Made by a program: the position numbers and the translations under genes. A stretch of DNA of 64,000 bases, from NCBI GenBank assembly GCA_964615375.1, contig CAZTOW010000007.1, positions 62,001-126,000 on the forward strand. Direction: 5' to 3'. Source of the DNA: CAZKWG01 sp964615375 (GTDB lineage Bacteria; Myxococcota_A; UBA796; CAZKWG01). The stretch's first letter is position 1; every line of letters begins with the position of its first letter. The notes under the pieces are model-generated. The model saw only the letters and a list, made by a program, of their open reading frames with translations. It made no database searches and was not told where the DNA came from. This document shows, one piece after another, positions 1-7,676 of this stretch.

Positions 1-221
1 GAGCTACGCGCGCTTCGTGGGGGGCTAGTTTTATTAGTTTAAGGGCTGCGCTGGTCAACGCACATCCTCGTCGCCTTGACCGTTTCTTGACTGGCGCTCC
101 GCCACGCACGGGTCCACGATGATGAGGTCACCACTGCCGGTGACGTTGGAGTCAGCCATGAGCTGCCAGGAGCCCACGATGCCGAAGATGATCTCTCAGT
201 CGGTGAGGCGCTCGTCGAGAC
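1..221. other. No supported gene; left edge of window
   Basis: This stretch is rich in stop codons in the forward direction. It begins with one copy of a direct repeat (8-38). On the minus strand, about 64-200 reads as a short protein-like segment (with IVGSWQLM and GDLIIVDPCV) that is interrupted upstream by a stop, so it may be the decayed end of a gene. It is too short to call. Confidence 0.4.
8..38 (+). repeat. Imperfect direct repeat, copy A
   Basis: The first 21 nt match 5416-5436 at 19 positions (shared core GCGCGCTTCGTG then GGCTAG). With the weaker tail (shared TAGT), 24 of 31 positions match. The two copies bracket the four-gene cluster at 222-5411. Confidence 0.6.
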
Positions 222-647
222 GTGGGGGGGGGTGTAGTCCCCAGCTTCTCCGGCGATGATCGCGTCGTGATCCTCGTGCTGTGCGAAGAAGAGACGTTTA
301 CCACGACAGGGGCGGGCGCCACCTATGTCGGCAGGCCCATCGGCCCGGTGCTGGACGGTCTCGGGCCGCACATCCAGGACATCGTCGTCCACGCCCTGGG
401 GCGCGCCTTCAGCACGAACTTTGGCTACAAGGTCACGGCGGAGCGGAGCTACGACGGCGAGACCTGGACGGCGTTCTCGGCCGATATCCTCTCCGCGCAG
501 ACCACGACCGGCTACAAGCTCTCCAGCGCCTACAGCACGCGCGGCGACCTGGGCCTGATGATCCGCTTCCGGGTCGAGGTCAACGACGGCGGCGCCAAGG
601 AGGTCGGGACCCTCTCCATCACCGCGGCCATCCGGCTGTGGGCCTGA
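222..647 (+). CDS. Small hypothetical protein, cluster gene 1
   Basis: About 141 residues from a GTG at 222; in-frame GTGs at 267 and 276 are equally possible because no clear Shine-Dalgarno precedes any of them. The convincing part starts near residue 25 and looks like an all-beta domain (alternating hydrophobics, DGETWTAFS, final AAIRLWA). I do not recognise the family. It lies 10 nt upstream of a second small beta protein ending in a similar way (VTLAILARG), so the two may be distant tandem paralogues. There is no signal peptide. Being the first gene before a beta-helix protein and a propeller lipoprotein, it may belong to a surface or particle structure, but that is inference. Confidence 0.55.
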   Translation: MGGGVVPSFSGDDRVVILVLCEEETFTTTGAGATYVGRPIGPVLDGLGPHIQDIVVHALGRAFSTNFGYKVTAERSYDGETWTAFSADILSAQTTTGYKLSSAYSTRGDLGLMIRFRVEVNDGGAKEVGTLSITAAIRLWA

Positions 648-657
648 GGAGGGCGCC

Positions 658-1002
658 ATGACCGTGCTCAGCGCAGTGCTGCTGGACAGAGCCACCCTCC
701 GCGACGGGGACGCGCTCTCGCCAGACGAGAGCGTGGACCTGGGGGCGTACACGACCCTGGGCGTCGTGCTGACCGTACACGAGGCCGGCGCGGGCGAGGC
801 GCCGGTGCTGGTGCTGGAGCACGCGATCCAGAACGAGGACGAGGCTTTCGTCGGCTTCGACCCAGCCATCGAGATTCCGCTGGACGCGACGGGGACGCAG
901 AGCGCGATGAAGTCTCAGATCCTCCGCTGGCTCCGCTGGCGGATCTCGGGGACGCTGACAGGGCAGGCGACGGTCACCCTCGCCATCCTGGCCCGGGGCT
1001 AG
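658..1002 (+). CDS. Small hypothetical protein, cluster gene 2
   Basis: 114 residues from an ATG with a good GAGGAGGGC ribosome site (positions 646-655). It is acidic and beta-rich with no signal peptide or transmembrane segment. The C-terminal half (RWRISGTLTGQATVTLAIL) has the strand pattern of the last part of the preceding protein. Its stop is separated by only 3 nt from the GTG of the next gene, which argues for one transcript. I do not recognise the family. Confidence 0.6.
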   Translation: MTVLSAVLLDRATLRDGDALSPDESVDLGAYTTLGVVLTVHEAGAGEAPVLVLEHAIQNEDEAFVGFDPAIEIPLDATGTQSAMKSQILRWLRWRISGTLTGQATVTLAILARG

Positions 1003-1005
1003 GCC

Positions 1006-3714
1006 GTGCGCCGCCCCGCGCAGCTGCGCTTCGGACTGGAGCACTGCGGCCGGCAGGGCTCGCGCTGGTTCGCCGCGCGCCCGCGTGGGATCGAGCGCGA
1101 GCCGCTGCGCATCGACGACATCCGCGCGGCGAACACCGCGCGGCGCGAAGGTCAGGACGACGCCTGTGGCTGTGACCGGCCCCGACCACGTCGTCCCCCC
1201 CAGGTGCGCGCCCTGGACGGGACCTGGCTCGCCCGCGCCCTCGGCGACCAGCTCCCGGAGCTTTGGAGTCTCCAGGATCAGACAGTAGACGTCGAGGAGG
1301 ACGCCTGGTGGGCGCTCCAGGCCCTGCTCCGCCAGGAGCGCGCCATCCAGGCCAGGGTCGACCGCCTCGAGCGGCGGCGGGCGCGGATCGGGCTCCAGGC
1401 CCCCGCACGCACCCCGGAGCTTCCAGACACGCTCCCCACCGGTGGCCGTGCCCTCAGCGACAACGCCTGCGGCTGCGCCACCGTCCGGCTCTGCCCGGCG
1501 CGCTATGTGGACCGGACCAGCGGGGACGACATGGACTCGGGCGGCCTGCAACTGGAGATGGACAGCGACGCGGGCCGCTACCGGATGACGCTGCGGCCCT
1601 GGAAGACCCTCCGCCGGGTGGAGGACTGGCTGGCCAACGGCGTCTATGGCAGTCTGCTCGCCAGCGCCGACACCACCTGCCTGAGGCGGGCCTACGTCTA
1701 CCTGAAGCGTGGCGAGACCTGGGACGGCACGGAGGAGGAGGAGGCGGAGCTGGCCTGGGAGAGCGCCGGGGAGGAGGCTCCCGTCACCTATGTGTCGGAC
1801 TGGTCCTCTCTGACCGAGGGCGAGCGCGGAGACTACGCGGCGCTGACGTTACAGGATCTGAAGGGCGTGAGCCGGACCGACGACGAGGCGAGGAGCGCGC
1901 GCGTGCTGTTGAGCAGCTACGGGGACGCGAGTCTCGCCTTGCCCGTCATCGACGGGATGGCAGGGGAAGAGCCGCAGTACGATGACAGGCGCATCGGGAT
2001 CCTGGTCCTGGACTGCTGCTATCTGGGCGTCACGGACCTGGAGGTGCGCGGATTCGGGACCGCGATCGACGTGCGCGGGGCCTGTTACGATCATCTGTAC
2101 TCGGGGCTGACGCTGCAGGACAACGGCATCGTCGGGCTGGCCATCGGCGTGGACGAGAAGGACACGGACTGGTACATCAAGGAAGAGACGGACTCGACAG
2201 GAGCGGCACCGTCCTACGCCGACGCATGCACCGCGATCGCCGCCGGCGGACTGTACCCCGATCAGATCAGGGTGGAAGACTGCACGTTCACGTCCAACGG
2301 CTACGACACCCGCGGCGCGGACCTGGCCCTGAACTTCATGGCCACCAACTGCACCATCAGCAACAACACCATGACCGGGGACGACACCCGAGGGGTAGAC
2401 GGGATCGTGGCGCAGGTCCCCTCCTCGGGACACCTGATCGAGGGCAACGTCATCGGGCGGCACAACAAGTACTGCTACACCTCCAACACCAACAAGACCG
2501 TCATCACGACCGACAGCGCCTACTGCTCGGGCGGGTACACGCTGCTGCAAGGCTGCGCGGACCCAGGCGTGAGCTGCCTGGACCAGGGGTTTGGTTATGA
2601 GGAGCAGTACTACGACCCTCTCACCGCGCTGCCGAGCGCCGACGTCATCGAGGACGGTGAGGACGCCTTCGCTGAGGATGGTATCGACTTCAAGGGGGTG
2701 CGAAGCCGAACGAGCACCAGCGCAGACGTCACGGTGATCCGCGACAACATCATCTTCGGCCACACCGTCGGGGAGCGTGCCGGGATCAACATCAGCGACG
2801 GGTCGGTGAACATCCACATCTACAACAACCGCATCTTCTTGAACGCCAAGGGCATCCTTGTGACGAACCAGGGGAACAGTCACCCGGCCCATGGCGACGA
2901 GGACACGACGGGTGTGTACATCTACCGCAACCTGATCTACCTGAACCAGGAGCAGGGGATCGCCGTCAAGAGTGAGGATGCGGATCATCTGATCAGCCAG
3001 GTCTGGATCGTCAACAACACGATCGCGCACAATCTGTTGAACGGTGTACTGGTTCTCGATGATGAGGCGACGACGGTCCTGGACCATGTCTACCTCTACA
3101 ACAACCTGATCGCGCGGAATGGGATTGGAGCTGAATATGACGAAGACGATGGAAACTCGCTCCAGATCAACTGGAGCGGCAACATCGATCTGAGCACCGG
3201 GACATCGAACTTTGGATCAGACTACAACTGCTACCTGGGGTGGGAGCGCTCCGAAGATGACAAGTCGGAGAGGGTGATCCGTGCGCGAATCATGCCAGAT
3301 AGCGAATTCGAGTGGCTCACCGTGGAGGACGCCCAAGACAGCGGAACGTTGGGCATTGAAGCCTCGGGGATGCAGCCGTTGTTGTTGGCGGACCTGTATC
3401 TGGCGGACGAGGGCACCTTTGACCCTGCTGAGACATCGTATGGTAGTACAGAGCCGGGTGACAATCTGAGCAACTCCATAACCTCTGAGTTGAGCGCGCT
3501 CTCCTCACTCGATGTGACCAGCGCAACAGGCGTGCACACCTGGGACTATACGCCCACTTCTGCATCCTCACCGCTGGTTGATTCCGCATCCACAACGGTA
3601 GGGGAGGCAGAAGCAATTTACCATTACGACACAGGAACGGTCATCCCGCTCGGTCCAGATCTGGACGGGGAGACCAGCACGGCACCCGATATCGGCGCCC
3701 TGGAGTATGTGTGA
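1006..3714 (+). CDS. Right-handed parallel beta-helix protein with unassigned N-terminal region
   Basis: 902 residues from a GTG 3 nt after the previous stop. Residues 1-160 are Arg-rich and partly helical, with two ACGC motifs, and match nothing I know. From about residue 165 a YVDRTSGDD...WKTL segment marks the usual start of pectate-lyase-like/NosD right-handed beta-helix proteins. Repeated Asn-rich rungs follow (CTISNNTM, VTVIRDNIIFG, HIYNNRIF, YIYRNLIY, WIVNNTIAHN, YLYNNLIARNG). Such helices bind or cleave polysaccharides or form spikes; no catalytic residues can be assigned here. There is no signal peptide at the called start, odd for a surface protein, so the true start or export route is uncertain. 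The 3' third is AT-richer than neighbouring genes. The stop overlaps the next start (TGATG). Confidence 0.75.
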   Translation: MRRPAQLRFGLEHCGRQGSRWFAARPRGIEREPLRIDDIRAANTARREGQDDACGCDRPRPRRPPQVRALDGTWLARALGDQLPELWSLQDQTVDVEEDAWWALQALLRQERAIQARVDRLERRRARIGLQAPARTPELPDTLPTGGRALSDNACGCATVRLCPARYVDRTSGDDMDSGGLQLEMDSDAGRYRMTLRPWKTLRRVEDWLANGVYGSLLASADTTCLRRAYVYLKRGETWDGTEEEEAELAWESAGEEAPVTYVSDWSSLTEGERGDYAALTLQDLKGVSRTDDEARSARVLLSSYGDASLALPVIDGMAGEEPQYDDRRIGILVLDCCYLGVTDLEVRGFGTAIDVRGACYDHLYSGLTLQDNGIVGLAIGVDEKDTDWYIKEETDSTGAAPSYADACTAIAAGGLYPDQIRVEDCTFTSNGYDTRGADLALNFMATNCTISNNTMTGDDTRGVDGIVAQVPSSGHLIEGNVIGRHNKYCYTSNTNKTVITTDSAYCSGGYTLLQGCADPGVSCLDQGFGYEEQYYDPLTALPSADVIEDGEDAFAEDGIDFKGVRSRTSTSADVTVIRDNIIFGHTVGERAGINISDGSVNIHIYNNRIFLNAKGILVTNQGNSHPAHGDEDTTGVYIYRNLIYLNQEQGIAVKSEDADHLISQVWIVNNTIAHNLLNGVLVLDDEATTVLDHVYLYNNLIARNGIGAEYDEDDGNSLQINWSGNIDLSTGTSNFGSDYNCYLGWERSEDDKSERVIRARIMPDSEFEWLTVEDAQDSGTLGIEASGMQPLLLADLYLADEGTFDPAETSYGSTEPGDNLSNSITSELSALSSLDVTSATGVHTWDYTPTSASSPLVDSASTTVGEAEAIYHYDTGTVIPLGPDLDGETSTAPDIGALEYV

Positions 3715-5411
3715 TGACTCTAAAATTCCTGAAGGTCCATTACGTGACGGGAATGGCCATCACACTCTCTGCCTGCCCGCTCCCGTCCAAGTTCGAGCCA
3801 GACACTGCGTTGGACTCGAGCGACACTAACCCTGCAATCGACACGAGCAAGTCAACTGACTCGGAAGATACAGCCATACCCATAGACTCTCACACCGGGT
3901 GGGCTGCTGACACGGAAGAGTCTGGTGACACAGATCCCGACGACTCGGGAACCGATCCCATCGAGTCGGGCAGTGTGGACACAGCCTGGGGACTCGAAGA
4001 TGCTGACGCGAAGATCCTGGGTGCAGAGGAAGGCGATGGGGTTGGGCTCGTGATCTCCGCGGCGGGCGACAACAACGGCGATGGTCTCTACGACATTGCC
4101 GTAGAGACCTATGGTGACCCGAGTGAAGTGGTTGTCATTCACAGTTACATTGAAGGGACCTATCGAGTCGACGAGGCCGCAGGCCGCGTGCGGGTAGAGG
4201 TCGACGACGTGGAGGGCGTAGGCCTCTCTACCAGCACATCTCCCCTTACTGGCGGTGGAGACATGATCGGCGATGGGTATGCGGATCTCCTCATCGGGAC
4301 ACCATTCGCCGAAGATGACTACACGGGATGGGTCTGGCTCGTTGAAGGCCCTGTCCTCGAAGATCTGGACCTCAACGTCGCAGATGCCGGGATACGTGGG
4401 GATCCTGACGAGGGGCTTGCTGGTGGCGGGCTCGCCTGGGGGAAGGACATCAACGAGGATGGCTTCGAAGATTTCCTGGTCGGTGTCGTTGGAGCCACTG
4501 AGTACGGCGTCGAGAGCTCGCTTGGCTACTGCGGTGGAGACGAGGACACCGAGGATGAAGGTGGAGAGGACGCAGGCACGAGCGTCGGAGCCGTCTATGT
4601 CGTGCTGGGCCCAGCCTCAGGCAGGAGCGCTCTCCCCGACATCGCCACTGCACGCTGGCACGGTGAGGACGGCGGAGACGCCGCAGGCTCCAACATCGCT
4701 GAGGCTGGCGACCTCGATGGGGATGGCTGGAACGACATTCTGCTGGCGGCGCCAAACCAGTGCGAACGTGGCACGGGAGCGGGAGCGGTCTACGTCGTTC
4801 TGGGCCCCATGACCGGTGACGGCGCCCTGTCCGACGCCGACGGTCGGAGAAGCGGTGAATACTGGGACGACAGAGCCGGCGAGTCGCTCACCGTCGCTGG
4901 CGACACCAATGCCGACGGCTACCCCGACATCCTCATCGGCTCACCCGACAATGACGACCGGAAAGGCAAGATCTGGCTCGAGCTCGGGCCCGTCACGGGC
5001 AACCAGCCGCTCACCCTCGCCGACGCCAGCTTCACCGGAGAGGCCACGAGTGACTACGCAGGATACGCCCTCTCCTCCGCGGGCGACCAGGACGAAGACG
5101 GGTACGACGACCTCCTCATCGGCGCGCCCAAAGCCGAGACCCCCGCGAGCTCCGATGGTGGCGTCGCCTACCTCATCTTCGGGCCCATCAGCGGTGCCCA
5201 GAGCCTCACGGACGCCGAGACCAGGCTCTACGACAGCACCCTCGACAACTCCGCGGGGAAGTCCCTGGCCAACCTCGGCGACACCAACGCCGACGGGCGA
5301 ACCGACCTGCTCATTGGCGCCTACCGCGACGGCGAGGGCGCCTACGCCGGCGGCGCCGCCTACCTCCTCCTCGGTGGCGGTGAGCTCCTCACTCACGCCC
5401 TCGCCGAGTAA
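3714..5411 (+). CDS. FG-GAP repeat (integrin-alpha-like) propeller lipoprotein
   Basis: 565 residues from the ATG in TGATG; a GTG at 3711 would add one residue. The N-terminus has a lipobox (ITLSAC, Cys21), so the protein is probably lipid-anchored. Residues about 25-95 are a low-complexity Asp/Ser/Thr tether. Seven Ca-binding FG-GAP units follow (DNNGDGLYD, DMIGDGYAD, DINEDGFED, DLDGDGWND, DTNADGYPD, DQDEDGYDD, DTNADGRTD), the number expected for a seven-bladed propeller. It is coupled to the beta-helix gene. The first part uses AT-richer codons than the rest, suggesting recent acquisition or a mosaic. A role in surface adhesion is plausible but not shown. Confidence 0.8.
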   Translation: MTLKFLKVHYVTGMAITLSACPLPSKFEPDTALDSSDTNPAIDTSKSTDSEDTAIPIDSHTGWAADTEESGDTDPDDSGTDPIESGSVDTAWGLEDADAKILGAEEGDGVGLVISAAGDNNGDGLYDIAVETYGDPSEVVVIHSYIEGTYRVDEAAGRVRVEVDDVEGVGLSTSTSPLTGGGDMIGDGYADLLIGTPFAEDDYTGWVWLVEGPVLEDLDLNVADAGIRGDPDEGLAGGGLAWGKDINEDGFEDFLVGVVGATEYGVESSLGYCGGDEDTEDEGGEDAGTSVGAVYVVLGPASGRSALPDIATARWHGEDGGDAAGSNIAEAGDLDGDGWNDILLAAPNQCERGTGAGAVYVVLGPMTGDGALSDADGRRSGEYWDDRAGESLTVAGDTNADGYPDILIGSPDNDDRKGKIWLELGPVTGNQPLTLADASFTGEATSDYAGYALSSAGDQDEDGYDDLLIGAPKAETPASSDGGVAYLIFGPISGAQSLTDAETRLYDSTLDNSAGKSLANLGDTNADGRTDLLIGAYRDGEGAYAGGAAYLLLGGGELLTHALAE

Positions 5412-5415
5412 CCCT

Positions 5416-5446
5416 GCGCGCTTCGTGAGTGGCTAGACTATCTAGT
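5416..5446 (+). repeat. Imperfect direct repeat, copy B
   Basis: Partner of the repeat at 8-38 (19 of 21 matches, 24 of 31 overall). It starts 4 nt after the stop of the FG-GAP lipoprotein and ends at the stop of the convergent TRAP gene. It contains the small palindrome CTAGA-CTA-TCTAG (5433-5445), which could act as a weak bidirectional terminator. Confidence 0.6.
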
Positions 5447-7380
5447 CAGTGCCGCACCAGCCCCGGGAACAGCAGCAGCGCCGCCACCATGATGATCTGC
5501 ATCACGATGAAGGGCACCACCCCCCGGTAGATCTGCCCGGTGCTGAGGCTCGGGGGCGCGACGCCGCGCAGGTAGAAGAGCGAGAACCCGAACGGCGGCG
5601 TCAGAAAGCTGGTCTGCAGGTTCATGCCCAACAGCACGCCGAACCAGACCAGGTCCACGCCCAGGACGCGCGCGGCGGGCAGCAGCAGAGGCAGGAGGAT
5701 GAAGGCGATCTCGAAGAAGTCGATGAAGCAGCCCAGCACGAAGAAGGCGAGGTTGGCCACCAGCACCAGCCCCAGCGCCCCGCCGGGCAGATCGGTCAGC
5801 AGGGCCTCGATCCAGAAGTCGCCGTAGAGGCCGCGGAAGACGAGCGCGAACGCGGTGGATCCGATGAGCAGGAACATGACCATCACGCTGAGCCCGGCGG
5901 CGCTCTGGGCGGCGGCGCGCAGGGTCTCCCGGTCCAGGCGCCCGGCCCGCCAGGCCAGGGCCATCGCGCCGACGGCCCCCATGGCGCCGGCCTCGGTGGG
6001 GGTGGCGACCCCGGCGAAGATGCTCCCCAGCACCAGCAGGATGAGGACGAGGGGCGGCATCATGACCCGCACGACGTTGCCGGCCAGCTCGCGCCGGCTG
6101 GCGGGGAGGGCCTCAGGGGGAAGAGCGGGGGCGAGCTCGGGCCGCAGCCAGGCCACCACGCCCACGTAGACGGCGAAGAGGCCCGCCAGGAGCAAGCCCG
6201 GGATCAGCGCGCCCACGAAGAGGTCGCCCACGCTCACGCCCATCTGGTCGCCCAGCACCACCAGCACGACGCTGGGCGGGATGATCTGCCCGAGCGTGCC
6301 GCTGGCCGCGATGACGCCGGCGGAGAGGGAAGGGGAGTAGCCGTAGCGCAGCATCACGGGCAGCGAGATCATGCCCATGGCCACCACGCTTGCGCCCACC
6401 ACCCCGGTCGCCGCCGCCAGCAGGGTGCCCACCAGCACCACGCCCAGCGCGAGCCCGCCGCGCACCGGACCGAAGAGCTGCCCGATGGTGGTCAGCAGGT
6501 CCTCGGCCAGGCGGCTGCGCTCCAGCAGCGTGCCCATGAGGATGAAGAAGGGCACGCTCAGCAGCACCTGGTTGCCCATGATCCCGTAGGCGCGCTGGGG
6601 CAGGGCCAGGAGCAGGGTCCAGTCGAAGAGCCAGTGCTGAACGCCCACCAGGGCGAAGAGCACGGCCACGCCGCCCAGCGTGAACGCGACGGGGTAGCCC
6701 ACGAAGATCATCGCCAGGCTGACGACGAAGAGGACGGGCCCCACGTCCATGTCGGGCACGCCGGGCACGAAGGCGAGGGCCACGCTGCCCAGCCCCAGGA
6801 GGGCGAGCAGAGCGGCGGGCCACAGACTGTCGATGCTGGCGTGCGGGCTCCGCTCCGGCACCACGCGCCCGCTCAGCACGCCGATGGCGCGGACGAGCTG
6901 GGAGACGCCCTGCGCGATGAGCAGGTACAACGCGATCAGCAGCAGGGCCTTCAGCGGCCAGCGGGGCAGCCCGCCCGGGTCCGGGCTCTGCTCCAGCAGG
7001 CGCCAGCTCTCCGCCACCGAGGGGAAGCTCACCCAGGCCGCCACGCCGAGGAAGGGCCCCAGCAGCAGCAGCGTGCCCACCAGATCCACCGCGGCCCGCG
7101 CGCGCGGCCCCAGCCGCCCGTAGAGCACGTCCACCCGGACGTGGCGCTCGGTCGCCAGCGCCCATCCCGCCCCCAGCAGGAAGACCACGCTGAACAGGTA
7201 CCACTGGCTCTCCAGCAGGGCCGTGCTGGTGAGGTTCTGGCCGGTGTAACGCCCGAGATAGCGCAGCACCGCGTTGAGCGCCGCCAGGAGCGCCATGAGC
7301 GGCGTCAGCCAGCTCAGGGCCTCGCCGAGCCGGGTCTGGGTGCGGTCGATGCGGCTCGCGAGGGTGAGGAGCGTCTGCAT
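5446..7380 (-). CDS. TRAP transporter permease, fused small and large subunits (DctQ-DctM)
   Basis: 644 residues. Residues 1-175 resemble the four-helix DctQ subunit (LESQWYLFSVVFLLGAGWAL, ERHVRVDVLYGRLG). From about residue 190 follows the many-helix DctM permease (FVGYPVAFTLG, VPFFILMGTLLERS, IPPSVVLVVLGDQ, GVATPTEAGAMG, LTPPFGFSLFYLRGV). TRAP systems import organic acids using sodium gradients and a periplasmic DctP receptor. No DctP gene is in this window, so the receptor is encoded elsewhere or lies beyond the left edge. The ATG at 7378-7380 lies 20 bp from the tRNA on the same strand. The substrate cannot be told. Confidence 0.9.
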   Translation of the reverse strand: MQTLLTLASRIDRTQTRLGEALSWLTPLMALLAALNAVLRYLGRYTGQNLTSTALLESQWYLFSVVFLLGAGWALATERHVRVDVLYGRLGPRARAAVDLVGTLLLLGPFLGVAAWVSFPSVAESWRLLEQSPDPGGLPRWPLKALLLIALYLLIAQGVSQLVRAIGVLSGRVVPERSPHASIDSLWPAALLALLGLGSVALAFVPGVPDMDVGPVLFVVSLAMIFVGYPVAFTLGGVAVLFALVGVQHWLFDWTLLLALPQRAYGIMGNQVLLSVPFFILMGTLLERSRLAEDLLTTIGQLFGPVRGGLALGVVLVGTLLAAATGVVGASVVAMGMISLPVMLRYGYSPSLSAGVIAASGTLGQIIPPSVVLVVLGDQMGVSVGDLFVGALIPGLLLAGLFAVYVGVVAWLRPELAPALPPEALPASRRELAGNVVRVMMPPLVLILLVLGSIFAGVATPTEAGAMGAVGAMALAWRAGRLDRETLRAAAQSAAGLSVMVMFLLIGSTAFALVFRGLYGDFWIEALLTDLPGGALGLVLVANLAFFVLGCFIDFFEIAFILLPLLLPAARVLGVDLVWFGVLLGMNLQTSFLTPPFGFSLFYLRGVAPPSLSTGQIYRGVVPFIVMQIIMVAALLLFPGLVRH

Positions 7381-7399
7381 CGGTGCATGATAGAGGAAG

Positions 7400-7475
7400 T
7401 GGAGCCGAGAATGGGACTTGAACCCACGACCTGCTGATTACGAATCAGCTGCTCTACCGACTGAGCTATCTCGGC
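7400..7475 (-). tRNA. tRNA-Thr (anticodon CGT)
   Basis: On the minus strand a full cloverleaf is visible: acceptor stem GCCGAGA/TCTCGGC, D-arm AGCTCAGTCGGTAGAGC, anticodon stem GCTGA/TCAGC with loop TTCGTAA (anticodon CGT), T-loop GGTTCAAGTCC, and an encoded 3' CCA (7400-7402). It reads ACG codons. No integrase or attachment repeat is seen next to it. Confidence 0.97.
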
Positions 7476-7676
7476 TTCGCCGGGCCTCTTATGGGCCCTT
7501 CCGCGGGCTGTCAACCGCCTGAGCGGAGGGTCGGGTGCGGATCTCGCGAAAGCGCGCCCCGGAGCCAGACAAGCGCGCCGCTTGACGGAACCTTGACGAA
7601 GCGGGGCGCCCGGGAGCAGCGGGGGCCGCTAGAATGGGTTCCTGCCCGTCCCAGGCCCATCGCTCGAGGTACCCGT

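Noticed and set aside
39..869. 276-residue minus-strand frame at the left end
   Set aside because: It is Ser/Arg-rich without motifs and overlaps two better plus-strand genes, one with a clear ribosome site.
5449..7437. Plus-strand open frame opposite the TRAP permease
   Set aside because: It is a Gln/His/Arg-rich shadow of a hydrophobic membrane protein; the minus frame has DctQ/DctM motifs.
7400..7475. tRNA-Thr as an integration site for the left cassette
   Set aside because: The direct repeats at 8 and 5416 do not match the tRNA end, no integrase is present, and the TRAP gene lies between.
7582..7635. Two TTGACG boxes and TAGAAT upstream of the FG-GAP gene as a promoter
   Set aside because: The spacing from the nearer TTGACG to TAGAAT is 31 nt, too long for a standard promoter. 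The duplicated CTTGACG (11-nt period) may still be a binding site but is unsupported.
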